Shown: in pieces, positions 42,095 through 52,240 of the stretch
Layout: each line of letters opens with the position of its first letter
Numbering within the stretch: position 1 is the first letter of the stretch
DNA from: an uncultured Alphaproteobacteria bacterium
GTDB taxonomy: Bacteria > Pseudomonadota > Alphaproteobacteria > RF32 > CAG-239
NCBI GenBank assembly: GCA_944392275.1
Contig: CALXWA010000001.1
Location: 68,737-132,736 of the forward strand
DNA length: 64,000 nt
Reading direction: 5' to 3'
Notes under the pieces: model-generated
What the model was told of the DNA's origin: nothing
Database searches by the model: none
Seen by the model: only the letters and a program-made list of their open reading frames with translations
Translations under genes and position numbers: made by a program

Positions 42095-44887
42095 TCAATT
42101 ACATGTTAGTGAAATCTCTGGGTAATAATCTTCATAATTTTGTATATCATTCTTATGTGCTCCTTTTTTAATTTCATCCGGACTATATTCATTGACCCAG
42201 ATATAATCTGCTGGTTGAGTATCTGAATAAGCAATGGGACAATATTTGAATGTTCCTCCATTATATATGCTTGAATCATCTATAGAATTTTCAGCTGTAA
42301 TATAACATTTGTCAGTTGAAGATGCACTTGATCCAAAATAACAATATACTTTTCCTATATTAACATGAACATTATTTGCATTATAATCAAATATAATACC
42401 ATTACTATCTGTCTGTGTCGAATACATTTGGGCTTCTTCAATGTCAATGTTTACAGGCTTATATATTCCGAAAGTTACTTTTTGCTGTGTACTTGATCCT
42501 ATTGAAGAATAAAGTTTTTTTATCGTAATATCTTTCGTTACAGCAACGGAAGCCGGCTTCATGGTTGCTATATTAGATTTAACGTCTAATTGGATTGTTC
42601 TACTTCCTTGAATAGATTGAAATGTTCCTGTCACAGTTAAAACAGGATCTTTCTCTATAGAAGAATCACATGAACATTCAACAAACGAACTTGCGGCACT
42701 ATATATTCCTGCATTATCAAGTCTAATATCATTAACGGTAACACTTTTTGCTAAATATAGATTTTGAGTTACATTTCCGCTAATTTGACTTCCATCTGTA
42801 ACTAAAATTCCTTTTTTTGAAACAACTGTACTACAACTTTCTGTTCCACAAGTTAGACAAGATGACAATTGTGTTTCTTTTTCGGTTCCTGTTCTTCCAC
42901 TATTTCCATCTGATGCTGTTTCGCATAAATAAGATAGATTTCCTGTACATATGCCGCTTTGTCCATTTTGAGAATTTACAGAGCCAGAACTTGAACAAGA
43001 ATTAGGTAGAAAATTGGTCCTTCCTGTATATGTTGTTGTTCCTGAAGACGTTATGGTATACCAATAGTATGAACCATTTTGAATTTTATTTGACCAAGAA
43101 GCTTTATCTTCTAAAGTTAAAGATCTAACATCATAAGAATCATACTCTGACTGGTTAACTTTACTTTTAGAACCGACTAATATATCTTCTCCATATATAT
43201 ATCCAACATTGGTTTCAGTACCTCTTAATTCAAGATTAAACTCTGAATCTAAAGTTATTGTACTATTATTACTACCATTAATACTTCCATAAAAAATTGC
43301 AGTACCACTTCGGTAATTATCTTTTATATAAATATTGAGATTTTCCTCAAAATTAATATTTGGATAAATTTTTAAATCTCTGTTTGGGGGAGTAACCTCC
43401 ATTGATTTTACACTAATTGTAGGAACTCCACTACATTGAGAATACTGATTTTTAAAATTTTCTGGAGTTAAAATATTACTGTAAACATATAAATCTCCAT
43501 CAATATTAATATCGTTTAACAAGACAAAAGTTTCTGTCTGATTAGTGATAGCACTATTAAATTCTGTAAGGTTGTGTATAACTGTATAACCATCTATTAA
43601 CAGCAATTCTTCACAAGGTTTAGAACTGCAGTTTGTATAACATGTTCCTGCAGTTGTTGAAATTGGAGTACAATTCTGTCCTGAAGGAATTGATGATAAA
43701 TATCCTAATTCTTCACACGTCTTAGCTACACACGACGTACCGGATTGTTTGTATCCATCCTCACAATAACTAATTTTATAACGAGTTGTATTGTCTTCAC
43801 AGTTTTTCGGCGTACATTCTTCACATACCGCATGAGACGGACACGTTAATAATGGATACATTGCCGTACTGCACTTGATACAAGCTTTTGTACATGCTTG
43901 AGCCATACTCGTTGCTCCTGTTACTCCCGAGATTGCGACATATCCTGTCGGGCAAGGCGTACAGCTTCCTGAGCCAACGGTGGTCTTATACGTTCCTTCC
44001 GGACATGGTTCACAAGCTGCCTCCATACTGGTTGCCCCCGTAACGCCTGATTTTGATTTATAGCCAGCCGGACAATCTTTACAACTTGAAGCTCCAACCG
44101 TATCACTATAACTTCCTACCGGACATGGCGTACAATCTTCTCCATAAGTCCCTAATGGACATATATTTTCCTCACAGGTATAACATTTGCTATTTCCTAC
44201 TTGGTGGCTAACCGTACATTCTTTTCCTTCTTCCGGCTCTGAAGTCGTTCCTGCCGGGCATAAACAGGTATAACAGGTAATACTCTGTCTATCACTGGAT
44301 CCTATTCCTCCTAATGATCCACCTAAAGATCCTCCTATGCTGGGAACAAACCCTCCTACAGAACCTCCAGAAACTAGACCGCCTGAAGAAGAACCTCCAT
44401 TAACTACTGAATATTGTGTACATGGACCTAGAGAGGTGCCCATAATCGTACATGTTGTCCTCGTTTGTGAACATGAAAATCCTGCCGATATATACGGATT
44501 TGCCTCTATTGATGTTAATCCATAAACATCGGCACAGGTTAAGTTAAATTTACAATCTTTATAATGGACACCGTTACCATCTGTACAACTTTCACTACAG
44601 ATGTACTTATTGGCATCTGCTGCACTATATTGATAACACTCTGAAGATGTACTACAAGAAATTGAGGCACAACAGTCCCCTACTGCTCCCTGACAAACCT
44701 TACACGAATCCGTCGGCTTGTCATACATCCCTTTTTGTGCACAAGTTAAACTTGTCTTATCACGTCCTCCAGAATTGTAACGGCCACTAATATCTCCGGT
44801 ATACCGTGGTAAAAAAGCTATTGATGCTTCAGCTATACTTGACCATAAAACGAAGAGACCGATTAATTCTATTATCCGCTTCTGCAT
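42095..44887 (-). CDS. Large secreted cysteine-rich protein with GCC2/GCC3-like repeats
   Basis: 930 residues from the ATG at 44887 (GGAGG 8 nt upstream; an in-frame open stretch up to 45001 is leader). Signal peptide ends near AEASI. Region 1-230 has many cysteines, then a Gly/Ser linker. About 250-400 holds two ~38-residue repeats of the type PCPxGxYxxTVGxxxCxxCPxGY ... GVTGATSM, like the eukaryotic ephrin-receptor-like GCC2/GCC3 modules. The C-terminal half (450-930) is Ser/Thr/Asn-rich and may form a beta-solenoid. Disulfide-rich, surface or secreted, perhaps a host interaction protein. Base composition and codon use look unlike the neighbours. Confidence 0.8.
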   Translation of the reverse strand: MQKRIIELIGLFVLWSSIAEASIAFLPRYTGDISGRYNSGGRDKTSLTCAQKGMYDKPTDSCKVCQGAVGDCCASISCSTSSECYQYSAADANKYICSESCTDGNGVHYKDCKFNLTCADVYGLTSIEANPYISAGFSCSQTRTTCTIMGTSLGPCTQYSVVNGGSSSGGLVSGGSVGGFVPSIGGSLGGSLGGIGSSDRQSITCYTCLCPAGTTSEPEEGKECTVSHQVGNSKCYTCEENICPLGTYGEDCTPCPVGSYSDTVGASSCKDCPAGYKSKSGVTGATSMEAACEPCPEGTYKTTVGSGSCTPCPTGYVAISGVTGATSMAQACTKACIKCSTAMYPLLTCPSHAVCEECTPKNCEDNTTRYKISYCEDGYKQSGTSCVAKTCEELGYLSSIPSGQNCTPISTTAGTCYTNCSSKPCEELLLIDGYTVIHNLTEFNSAITNQTETFVLLNDINIDGDLYVYSNILTPENFKNQYSQCSGVPTISVKSMEVTPPNRDLKIYPNINFEENLNIYIKDNYRSGTAIFYGSINGSNNSTITLDSEFNLELRGTETNVGYIYGEDILVGSKSKVNQSEYDSYDVRSLTLEDKASWSNKIQNGSYYWYTITSSGTTTYTGRTNFLPNSCSSSGSVNSQNGQSGICTGNLSYLCETASDGNSGRTGTEKETQLSSCLTCGTESCSTVVSKKGILVTDGSQISGNVTQNLYLAKSVTVNDIRLDNAGIYSAASSFVECSCDSSIEKDPVLTVTGTFQSIQGSRTIQLDVKSNIATMKPASVAVTKDITIKKLYSSIGSSTQQKVTFGIYKPVNIDIEEAQMYSTQTDSNGIIFDYNANNVHVNIGKVYCYFGSSASSTDKCYITAENSIDDSSIYNGGTFKYCPIAYSDTQPADYIWVNEYSPDEIKKGAHKNDIQNYEDYYPEISLTCN

Positions 44888-45005
44888 GACGCCGTCCTCC
44901 ACAATTCTTAACTGGCGTAATGGCGGAAAAGAAAAATAAATATAAAAGCTGCTTTTGATATGTATGTGTGTGATATATAGATCGCTTTTATCTTTCCGCA
45001 CATTA

Positions 45006-45041
45006 CATAAAAAGTATAGCTTATTTGATTGATATTGTCAA
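45006..45041 (-). promoter_or_regulatory. Promoter of the cysteine-rich protein gene
   Basis: Minus-strand TTGACA (45036-45041), 17-bp spacer, TATACT (45013-45018): near-perfect sigma70 consensus. Leader of about 118 nt before the ATG at 44887. Confidence 0.75.
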
Positions 45042-45091
45042 CATATTAAAGTGTGCGGAGGACAAAAGTTTTTACATACCACGTAACGTTA

Positions 45092-45361
45092 CACAACAAA
45101 ACATAACGATTTTTTATATCGTCTTATGGAAAAAGAGGTACGACTTAATTAAGGCGATGAATGTTGCTTTTTAAATTTTTATACATTTTATTGGCAAAAG
45201 TTTTTTTGGCAACATGAGTAATGAACAAGGGTTCTTCCAGCTGGAGCATTCCAAGAGTTTCTTCCAAAGCTTCAAAGCTTTGATAAATTTTTTCAATCAA
45301 AACCAGATTGTTGTTGATAACTCTGTATTTTTTATCATCATATTTAACCATGAAAATTCTC
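45092..45361. repeat. 270-bp direct repeat, copy B
   Basis: Partner of 41609-41878, same orientation. This copy retains the full ribosome binding site of its ORF, so it is probably the original. 45362-45564 beyond it has only AT-rich DNA with no supported feature. Confidence 0.95.
45145..45354 (-). CDS. 68-residue protein, copy B
   Basis: Same protein as copy A (identical sequence). AAGGAG lies 8 nt before the ATG at 45354, so this copy is well placed for translation. It lies downstream of algH on the same strand, with its own promoter presumably in 45362-45564. Function unknown. Confidence 0.65.
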   Translation of the reverse strand, partial: FMVKYDDKKYRVINNNLVLIEKIYQSFEALEETLGMLQLEEPLFITHVAKKTFANKMYKNLKSNIHRLN

Positions 45362-45564
45362 CTTAATGATATGGGTGCCATTTAGTGTCGTTTTTTTATT
45401 CTTTACCAATAGATTAATATAAAATCGATGTTTTTCAAAGACTTAAAAATCGTTTTCAGGTAACGAAAAAAACATTTACCACCAACGTCCTATACATTAA
45501 ATAAAAATGTTTGCTCCCGATTTCAACTTTGGGAACTAAAAAAATTTACAATTTGTTAATAAAC

Positions 45565-46143
45565 TTAGGCGCGGCCAGAAAAATCAGAGAGTCGATTAAT
45601 GTCAATCCCCAAAGTTTCAATAGCTCTTTTCCATTTATCTTCATCTTTGGTCCGAAAGACAAGTTCCGTAGAGGAGGGAACAACAAGCCAAGTATTGTTG
45701 ATGATTTCATTTTCAAGTTGGTGCGGTTGCCAACTGGCATAGCCCAAGGCAATTAAATTGTCCCTTGGTCCGATACCCGTTGCAATATCGGTTAAAATAT
45801 CAATAGAAGAAGATACCGCAATATTTTGGTCAATAATAACACTGTCTTGCTTTAGATAATCGACAGAGTGCAAAACAAAACCACGAATTTTTTCCAAAGG
45901 TCCGCCTTGGTAAAGATCCATTGGCACGATGGGTTTAAGGTGGCTGATTGGGAGTTGGTTTGCCAAATCGGTAAAAGAAAATTCTTTAATTTTTTTATTA
46001 ACAACAAACCCCATTGCTCCGTCTTTTGTATGAGAGCAGATATAAATTAAAGATCTGTCAAAACGTTCATCCCCAATACCGGGCATAGCCGCCAAACATT
46101 TTCCGGTTAAATATTTATTGTCCAAATCAATCACGTTATTCAT
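45565..46143 (-). CDS. algH: YqgE/AlgH family protein
   Basis: 192 residues: GKCLAAMPGIGDERFDRS, SHTKDGAMGFVVNK, the LYQGGPLEK motif and GYASWQPHQLENEI, all typical of DUF179. Function in the family is not settled (regulatory or stress related). Divergent from the DsbD-like gene with a 92-bp gap. Confidence 0.93.
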   Translation of the reverse strand: MNNVIDLDNKYLTGKCLAAMPGIGDERFDRSLIYICSHTKDGAMGFVVNKKIKEFSFTDLANQLPISHLKPIVPMDLYQGGPLEKIRGFVLHSVDYLKQDSVIIDQNIAVSSSIDILTDIATGIGPRDNLIALGYASWQPHQLENEIINNTWLVVPSSTELVFRTKDEDKWKRAIETLGIDINRLSDFSGRA

Positions 46144-46235
46144 AGAGATATACCATCATAATTTCACTCAACACTTGTATTATAACATCTTTTAAAGTAA
46201 TTTAAAATCATAATTTTGACAAGAACCAAAGAATG

Positions 46236-48926
46236 ATGAAAAAATATTTTACCATAGTTTTTGTATTAATAATGGTTTTGCTGCCCGGAATGCTGAACGC
46301 AGCCGAAGGTGGAAAAGTCATCCTCAATTTAAAAACGGATGAATATCAAGGTTTGTCCGATCTTCCCGAGATGATAGAAGATTATAAAAAAGATATTTCC
46401 GAATATGACAAACGTTATCCCGGAGCAGAAATCCAAGAAGATTTTTTAGATGATTTGATCGCCGAATATCCGGATAGTCCGGATGAAAAAAACATGTTTC
46501 GCCAAAAAGTGATTCGCTTAGGCGTTAAAACAACACGTTTTTGGAAGAGCTTGAAAAATAAAGCTCAAGAATTTTTTATGAATAACGATATCCCGCTGGT
46601 GGTAGAGGAGGAAGATTACGCCGATTCTTCTCCGGAAATCTACATTCCAAGTACGGACGGTAAACCGATTGTTATTCAAGATTTCAAACGGACGGTAGGA
46701 TATTCGCAAACAGACAAAGATAAAAAAATTATCATAAACACCCCCGAAAGCCAATCCACCCTCAAAAAACGCTATGAACAAATCCAAGAAATGAGAAAAG
46801 CTTTTCTTGAAAAAGATTATCAAAAGCTTTTGACCTATGGCATATGGGAAGGAAGCGGGCTGGAAGATGATCGAGGCGGTGGTCTTTGGGTAGAGGCTCC
46901 TTCAGGATTAAAAAGCCGTATTGTATCTGAAAAGAAAAGCATAAGCACCAACAAGCAATTGTTTTTATTACAAATTTTAATTCCTCAGGGACACATAATT
47001 TTGGCCGAACCCTATGAACAATACCCCTCGGGGAAAATTGATTTTAAGCTCAAAAATGCAACGTTGGACAATATTTCCTACCCGATTCCGTATCGTTTTC
47101 CGATAAAAGAGGATGAAAGTTTGGTCGGCTATTATGATCGTGTTTTTATCCCATTTTACCTACAGATAACAGATCCGGCTCAAGAGGTGGATATTGTCGC
47201 TGATATTACGGCGGAACTCTGTTTCCAAAATAAATGTTTTGCCGAAAAAATGTTGCCGCAACTTCATCTGAAAGCAGAAAAAACAACGGAAGACAGCCGC
47301 TATGCTGCTTTGGTTCGTCTGTCTCGAAATGCTTCTCCTCAAGAAAAAAATCAAGATATACAAGTCTCCAAGCTCGTTGTGGAAGATACTTTGGCAACCA
47401 ACCATTCTCCCGTTTTACGTCTGGAAATAAATACCCCCCAAGCCCCCGCCGACATGGATATCTTTTTAAGCACAGAGGATAAGATACAATTCAAACGCCC
47501 GTTAATCAGTATCTCGCCCTCAAAAGTGACGGCTCGCTTTTCTCCTAAAGAAAACATTTCGGTTGAAGAACTTTTGCAAAAAGATTATACCGTAGCCCTA
47601 CGCTTGCGGGAAGATACGTCCTTACGGCAAAAAATTAAAGCTGTTTTATCTTCAGAGTTTGATACCAACAACGGGCAGTTTAATTTAGGGATTTTAGGGT
47701 TGGCTTTTTTAGGCGGATTGTTACTGAATTTGATGCCCTGTGTTTTTCCGGTTCTTTCTTTAAAACTACTGTCCTTTGCAGAATATGGCGGCAAAAACTT
47801 CAAACGCATTCGGCAGAACTTTTTGTTTAATGCTGTGGGAATTTTTAGTTCTTTTGCTCTCTTGAGCCTGATGTTGGTTATCTTAAAATTAAGCGGCTAT
47901 TCTTTGGGGTGGGGAATGCAATTCCAAAGTGTGTCATTTTTAATTGTGATGAGCTTTGTCATAACAATCTTCTTTGCTCAAATCATGGGATGGATAAATA
48001 TAAAACTTCCTTCTTTTCTGGGTAAAGCCAATTCATTGTCAAATGTCAGAACCGAAGGCTTTCTAAGCGGTTTGTTCTTAGTCTTGTTGTCAACGCCTTG
48101 TTCGGCCCCGTATCTCGGTACGGCTCTTGGATTTGCTCTGGGGCAGGGGATAAAAGAGATTGTTTGGGTAATGGCTTTTATTGCTTTGGGGTTGTCTTTT
48201 CCGTATTTAATCATTGCCTTGTTTCCCAAACTATCGGTATATATTCCGGCTCCGGGGGCTTGGATGTCGGCAATAAATCGTCTGATGCAATTATTGTTGG
48301 GACTGACCGTGGTTTGGCTTTTGAGCTTGATTGCGTCCCAAGTCGGCTTTTCTTTTGTTATAATGTTATGCTTTACTTTGTTGGGGATATTGGTAATTAT
48401 AGCCTATCGTCGCCTTTTGATGGAGTTAATTAATCGTCGTCGTTATAAACAAGAAATCAAGCAAAAGTTACGGCAATATATAAACGGGATTGCTCTCTTG
48501 CTCATAAGTGTGGCTTTGTTCTTTGTACTTTATGCCGGGAATGAGAAACAAAAAGAGCAACGTTTACCGCAAATTTCATCAGTTATGGAACGCCTAGACC
48601 CGGAAGTCATCAACAACTACCTCCGAGCCAATACAAAAGTTTTGGTTCGGATAGGGGCCAATTGGTGTTTAACCTGTCGTTACAACGATATCACCGTGTT
48701 TAATGAAAACTTTTTTAAAGAATATGCCATGGCACACAATATTGCGGTAATAGATATCGATTGGAGCGATTATAATCCCGAAGTTTTGGAGTTTATGGCT
48801 CGCTACGGTCGAAGAGGAATACCGTTTTATGTCTTATACAGCCCCCGTGTTCCGGAAGGGATTGTCCTGCCGGAAATTATCAACGAAATGGATTTTCGCG
48901 AAATGATAAAGAATCTGGATTATTGA
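46236..48926 (+). CDS. DsbD/ScsB-like thiol:disulfide interchange protein
   Basis: About 896 residues. Signal peptide (about residue 22), a long periplasmic N-terminal region, then a DsbD-like membrane domain with conserved cysteines in NLMPCVFPVLSLKLL and LLSTPCSAPYLG, and a C-terminal thioredoxin-like domain with WCLTC. It transfers electrons from cytosolic thioredoxin to the periplasm. The long N-terminus is closer to ScsB than E. coli DsbD. An ATG three nt upstream (46233) is possible too. Could support the nearby cysteine-rich protein, as inference. Confidence 0.92.
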   Translation: MKKYFTIVFVLIMVLLPGMLNAAEGGKVILNLKTDEYQGLSDLPEMIEDYKKDISEYDKRYPGAEIQEDFLDDLIAEYPDSPDEKNMFRQKVIRLGVKTTRFWKSLKNKAQEFFMNNDIPLVVEEEDYADSSPEIYIPSTDGKPIVIQDFKRTVGYSQTDKDKKIIINTPESQSTLKKRYEQIQEMRKAFLEKDYQKLLTYGIWEGSGLEDDRGGGLWVEAPSGLKSRIVSEKKSISTNKQLFLLQILIPQGHIILAEPYEQYPSGKIDFKLKNATLDNISYPIPYRFPIKEDESLVGYYDRVFIPFYLQITDPAQEVDIVADITAELCFQNKCFAEKMLPQLHLKAEKTTEDSRYAALVRLSRNASPQEKNQDIQVSKLVVEDTLATNHSPVLRLEINTPQAPADMDIFLSTEDKIQFKRPLISISPSKVTARFSPKENISVEELLQKDYTVALRLREDTSLRQKIKAVLSSEFDTNNGQFNLGILGLAFLGGLLLNLMPCVFPVLSLKLLSFAEYGGKNFKRIRQNFLFNAVGIFSSFALLSLMLVILKLSGYSLGWGMQFQSVSFLIVMSFVITIFFAQIMGWINIKLPSFLGKANSLSNVRTEGFLSGLFLVLLSTPCSAPYLGTALGFALGQGIKEIVWVMAFIALGLSFPYLIIALFPKLSVYIPAPGAWMSAINRLMQLLLGLTVVWLLSLIASQVGFSFVIMLCFTLLGILVIIAYRRLLMELINRRRYKQEIKQKLRQYINGIALLLISVALFFVLYAGNEKQKEQRLPQISSVMERLDPEVINNYLRANTKVLVRIGANWCLTCRYNDITVFNENFFKEYAMAHNIAVIDIDWSDYNPEVLEFMARYGRRGIPFYVLYSPRVPEGIVLPEIINEMDFREMIKNLDY

Positions 48927-48930
48927 TTAA

Positions 48931-49638
48931 TTATCCATGAGATTTTGTGGGCGAAAGCCAATTCTGAAAAAATTTTTTGAACGGGTTTTCCGGAGAAAAA
49001 GGAATCTGTTGCTTGCTAAAGCCTTTTTTGCGGGCAATTTTAAACGCATCTTCTTGGTGGCATTCAAGGTTTTCCGGACTAATACCATAAAATCCTTGAT
49101 GAGCTGTCGGTAATTTTAACAAGTCAATTTTTCCTTTTTTGTAGCAATAGACTTTATCCGCCACAACGGATGAAAAATCCGGCAAAACGTCAATATCGGG
49201 AATACGGAATATCCCCTTAACAAGATAGATGCCGTTAGTTTTAACGGCATCTATCGCTTGGTGTTGCATATATTCATCAATATTACAGGTTTTTAATTCG
49301 GTTTTAATGCCACATCGCGTTTTCGGTAAGTATTTATAACAACTGATCAGACCTTTTTCCACAATAGCCGAATCGACAATCACATCACTCCAGTCAAGCT
49401 TAGACATGACGTTGTTGTTAATGACCAAACAACCTTTCAGGTGGATTTGATCATCGTGCTTTGCCAAATGATGATAACGGATTTGTTGCGTATCAATAAG
49501 GGATTTGATGTATTCTTCTTTAGTATAAAAGAAGGTTGTTAAAGGCTGGACATCAGAGGAAGTTTGTCCATTTAAGTGCTGGCTGTTTTGTCCAATTCCT
49601 CCATTCCGAGACGGAATGTTAAAATCTTTTTCAACCAT
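48931..49638 (-). CDS. Hypothetical protein
   Basis: 235 residues, not recognised. Several Cys (GCLVI, KTCNID, VYCYKK, ECHQED) and an Asn/Ser-rich N-terminus; no signal or membrane segment. The central part could be a repeat-type fold, but no motif is convincing. Convergent with the DsbD-like gene, 4 nt apart. The upstream gap 49639-49754 holds AT-rich repeats (TTACAAG/TATTACAA) of unknown use. Confidence 0.65.
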   Translation of the reverse strand: MVEKDFNIPSRNGGIGQNSQHLNGQTSSDVQPLTTFFYTKEEYIKSLIDTQQIRYHHLAKHDDQIHLKGCLVINNNVMSKLDWSDVIVDSAIVEKGLISCYKYLPKTRCGIKTELKTCNIDEYMQHQAIDAVKTNGIYLVKGIFRIPDIDVLPDFSSVVADKVYCYKKGKIDLLKLPTAHQGFYGISPENLECHQEDAFKIARKKGFSKQQIPFSPENPFKKFFQNWLSPTKSHG

Positions 49639-49754
49639 ATTGTAGTCCTATAAAAAAGTTAAAAACAATTTTCACTGTTGGACAAATAATAACATATTAT
49701 ATATTTTTGTACAATATGTCTAATTGTTAAACTTTTGTTACAAGTATTACAATA

Positions 49755-50204
49755 TTACAAGAGGTGAGATTGAAATTTTTTGGCCTCTTCACGTGCTAAT
49801 TTGTCAACTCTTTCATTTTCAGGGTGGCCATTGTGTCCCTTGACCCAAACCCAATTAATTTGGTGGCGTTGCAGTAATGTATCAAGCTCTTGCCAGAGCT
49901 CCAAATTTTTTACGGGAGATTTTTTGTTGGTTGTCTTCCACCCGTTTTGTTTCCAGTTAGGCATCCATTCCAACACCCCGCTCATAACATATTTGCTGTC
50001 GGTGTAAAGGGTAATGGAGCATTCTTTTTTTAAGGCTTTAAGAGCCTCAATAACGGCGGTAAGTTCCATCCGATTATTGGTTGTCTCGGGATTTCCGCCG
50101 GAGATTTCTTTTTCAACGGTTCCGCACCGCAAAAGAGCCCCCCAACCACCGGCTCCGGGGTTTCCGGAACACGCACCGTCCGTAAAAATTTCTACTGCAG
50201 GCAT
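49755..50204 (-). CDS. rnhA: Ribonuclease HI
   Basis: Cleaves RNA in RNA/DNA hybrids. Catalytic Asp9 ([12 protein letters not shown]), Glu47 (NRMELTA), Asp69 (YTDSKYV) and the C-terminal Asp in [18 protein letters not shown] contains the His loop. 149 residues, normal. Start overlaps the upstream stop (TAATG). Confidence 0.97.
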   Translation of the reverse strand: MPAVEIFTDGACSGNPGAGGWGALLRCGTVEKEISGGNPETTNNRMELTAVIEALKALKKECSITLYTDSKYVMSGVLEWMPNWKQNGWKTTNKKSPVKNLELWQELDTLLQRHQINWVWVKGHNGHPENERVDKLAREEAKKFQSHLL

Positions 50205-51271
50205 TAAAGTTCACCTATAAAATAGTCATTAAAAAATTCATTGAGCAAGGCAGTCGGCTCCTCATCTTTACGAAAAGCCTTAGCCACAAAAGAGCGAAGA
50301 GTGTTTTTGGGAATATAAATCCTAAAGTCTCGCGGGGCGGATGCCTCGGCTCCGATAACACCTTCAAGTTTAAAATCTTCATCGACATCGGCCGCCAAAA
50401 TAATCTCAACATTACAAAATCTTAAAATTCCCCGTGGCGGTAAACGTAACTCCGGTCTTGTAATAAGATTAAGCTGCCCCTCAACACCGGAAATTGCATC
50501 CATTTGATTATAATTTAAAAAACGAACTTTGTTGTATTCTCCACCGGTTTCTAAAGTGTTACAAGATAAATACAATTCCCTGGCAATAACATTGCTGGAG
50601 TTCATGGCTTGTAGTGCAAAGTTGATTTTAACATATTCTTCGGGAGGGTTATCAAGACTTTGCGGATAAAGCATATCGTCTTCGGCATTAAAAAGGACTT
50701 CCAAGCGGCGGTTTCCGGCCAATAAGTCAATATTAGGTTGAGGCCGACGCCCAAACATTCCGGCAATAACAGAATAAGGAGCCGGAACATTATTAGAGCC
50801 GGAGCGGATATAAATGGTGTTGCTTCCGGTTGTCATTAAGGGAGCAATTTCACATTTAGGAATATACGTTGCAATAAAACCGTCTCCGTTGTCATCACAA
50901 CTGATAATGTGATTACGGACTTTATTGTGGCTGGGGATAGTGCACCCGGAAATAGCGTTTTCCAACCAACTTAGAAAACGATGAACATTTTTAACTTTAA
51001 CCTTGGCTTTGGCGACATCTCCGATTTCCAAATCTCTAGAACATTCCACGCCCCAGATAATCACGCCGCCTTCAGAATTCCCAAAACCGGAAATGGCTTT
51101 GGCTAAATTTTTCCGATCATCACGATGCAGTGTTGTAAAGTTTTTTCCGACTGAAACCGCTTGCTTAAAATCCAAAAACAACTCTTCGGTCTGCATATTG
51201 AGAATAAATTCATCAATGGCATCTTCTCCGAAATAAATTAATTTTTGAAAAATATCTTCGGCACGGGACAT
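50204..51271 (-). CDS. AlbA_2/Schlafen-type putative nucleic-acid-binding protein
   Basis: 355 residues. The N-terminal 20-160 has the AlbA_2 pattern: [12 protein letters not shown] ... [25 protein letters not shown] and [12 protein letters not shown]. The rest is beta-rich and unknown. Such proteins appear in defence and regulatory systems but also as housekeeping relatives in alphaproteobacteria. It is inserted between ispH and rnhA, with tight spacing on both sides, so it looks like a normal operon member. Confidence 0.82.
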   Translation of the reverse strand: MSRAEDIFQKLIYFGEDAIDEFILNMQTEELFLDFKQAVSVGKNFTTLHRDDRKNLAKAISGFGNSEGGVIIWGVECSRDLEIGDVAKAKVKVKNVHRFLSWLENAISGCTIPSHNKVRNHIISCDDNGDGFIATYIPKCEIAPLMTTGSNTIYIRSGSNNVPAPYSVIAGMFGRRPQPNIDLLAGNRRLEVLFNAEDDMLYPQSLDNPPEEYVKINFALQAMNSSNVIARELYLSCNTLETGGEYNKVRFLNYNQMDAISGVEGQLNLITRPELRLPPRGILRFCNVEIILAADVDEDFKLEGVIGAEASAPRDFRIYIPKNTLRSFVAKAFRKDEEPTALLNEFFNDYFIGEL

Positions 51272-51289
51272 GACAAACTCCTCTCAGAG

Positions 51290-52231
51290 TCAGATTTTAA
51301 ACACAACACGTTCATCAGCTACTATAATATCATGAATCTTAAGATTCTCATAATGTTTTTTCAGCTCTTGCAACAACTCCTCAACCAAATGCTCCGGAGC
51401 CGAAGCTCCGGCACTGATGCCAATATTTTGGTAGGAGGAAAGTTCTTCCCAGTTAATCTCGGAAGCATCATCGACCAACCAAGCTTGTTTTGCTCCGCAA
51501 TCAAGAGCACATTTTTGCAATTGACGAGAATTGGATGAATTTTTAGATCCGATGATGATAAAAAGCTCGGCGTTTTCGGCAACTTTTTTAACGGCATTTT
51601 GCCGGTGCGTCGTGGCATAACAAATATCATTTTGGTTTAAGGTTTCCAGATTTCCAAACCTTTCTCTTAGAATATCGGTAATTTTTTGCAGCTTATTGAC
51701 TGATAAAGTCGTTTGATTAACGGTTCCGATATCCGCATCCGCGGGAAGTTGTAAAGCCTTTGCCTCTTCTTCGGAATAAATAACATCAACTTGTTTGGGA
51801 AAATTAAGTTGTCCCAATGTGCCAATGGTTTCGGGATGCTCTTTTTGCCCGATGAAGATGATTTTTTTATGTTCTTGTTCATATCGTTCAATTTGTTTAT
51901 GAACTTTTTTGACCAAAGGGCAGGTGGCATCAATCAAGTTCAGTCCGAGCTTTTGAGCTTCCTGAAAAATATTTTTTCCGGCCCCGTGAGCCGAAATAAT
52001 AACCGGACGGGAAATATCTTTAATCTCAGAAAAGTCTTCAATAAAAACAATCCCTTTATTTTTTAAAGATTCGACAACATGCTTGTTATGGACAATCTCG
52101 TGCCGTACATAAATTGGCACGCCATAATCTTGCAAAGATTGTTCCACCAAAGCAATTGCCCGCTTAACACCGGCACAAAAACCTCTCGGACTTGCCAAAA
52201 AAATATTTTTACAATCAGAATTCTTATTCAT
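51290..52231 (-). CDS. ispH: 4-hydroxy-3-methylbut-2-enyl diphosphate reductase
   Basis: Last step of the MEP pathway to IPP/DMAPP, supplying precursors also used by the hpn genes. 4Fe-4S ligands in RGFCAGV (Cys19), DATCPLV and DICYATT. 313 residues. Between the M16 peptidase and the AlbA-type gene. Confidence 0.97.
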   Translation of the reverse strand: MNKNSDCKNIFLASPRGFCAGVKRAIALVEQSLQDYGVPIYVRHEIVHNKHVVESLKNKGIVFIEDFSEIKDISRPVIISAHGAGKNIFQEAQKLGLNLIDATCPLVKKVHKQIERYEQEHKKIIFIGQKEHPETIGTLGQLNFPKQVDVIYSEEEAKALQLPADADIGTVNQTTLSVNKLQKITDILRERFGNLETLNQNDICYATTHRQNAVKKVAENAELFIIIGSKNSSNSRQLQKCALDCGAKQAWLVDDASEINWEELSSYQNIGISAGASAPEHLVEELLQELKKHYENLKIHDIIVADERVVFKI

Positions 52232-52240
52232 GCAATACCA

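Noticed and set aside
45002..45091. Extension of the cysteine-rich protein to an upstream start at 45001
   Set aside because: The stretch between 45001 and 44887 is the leader after a good promoter, while the ATG at 44887 has GGAGG and a signal peptide.
41609..45361. IS element with long target duplication
   Set aside because: No transposase or terminal inverted repeat is present, and a 270-bp duplication is too long for transposition.
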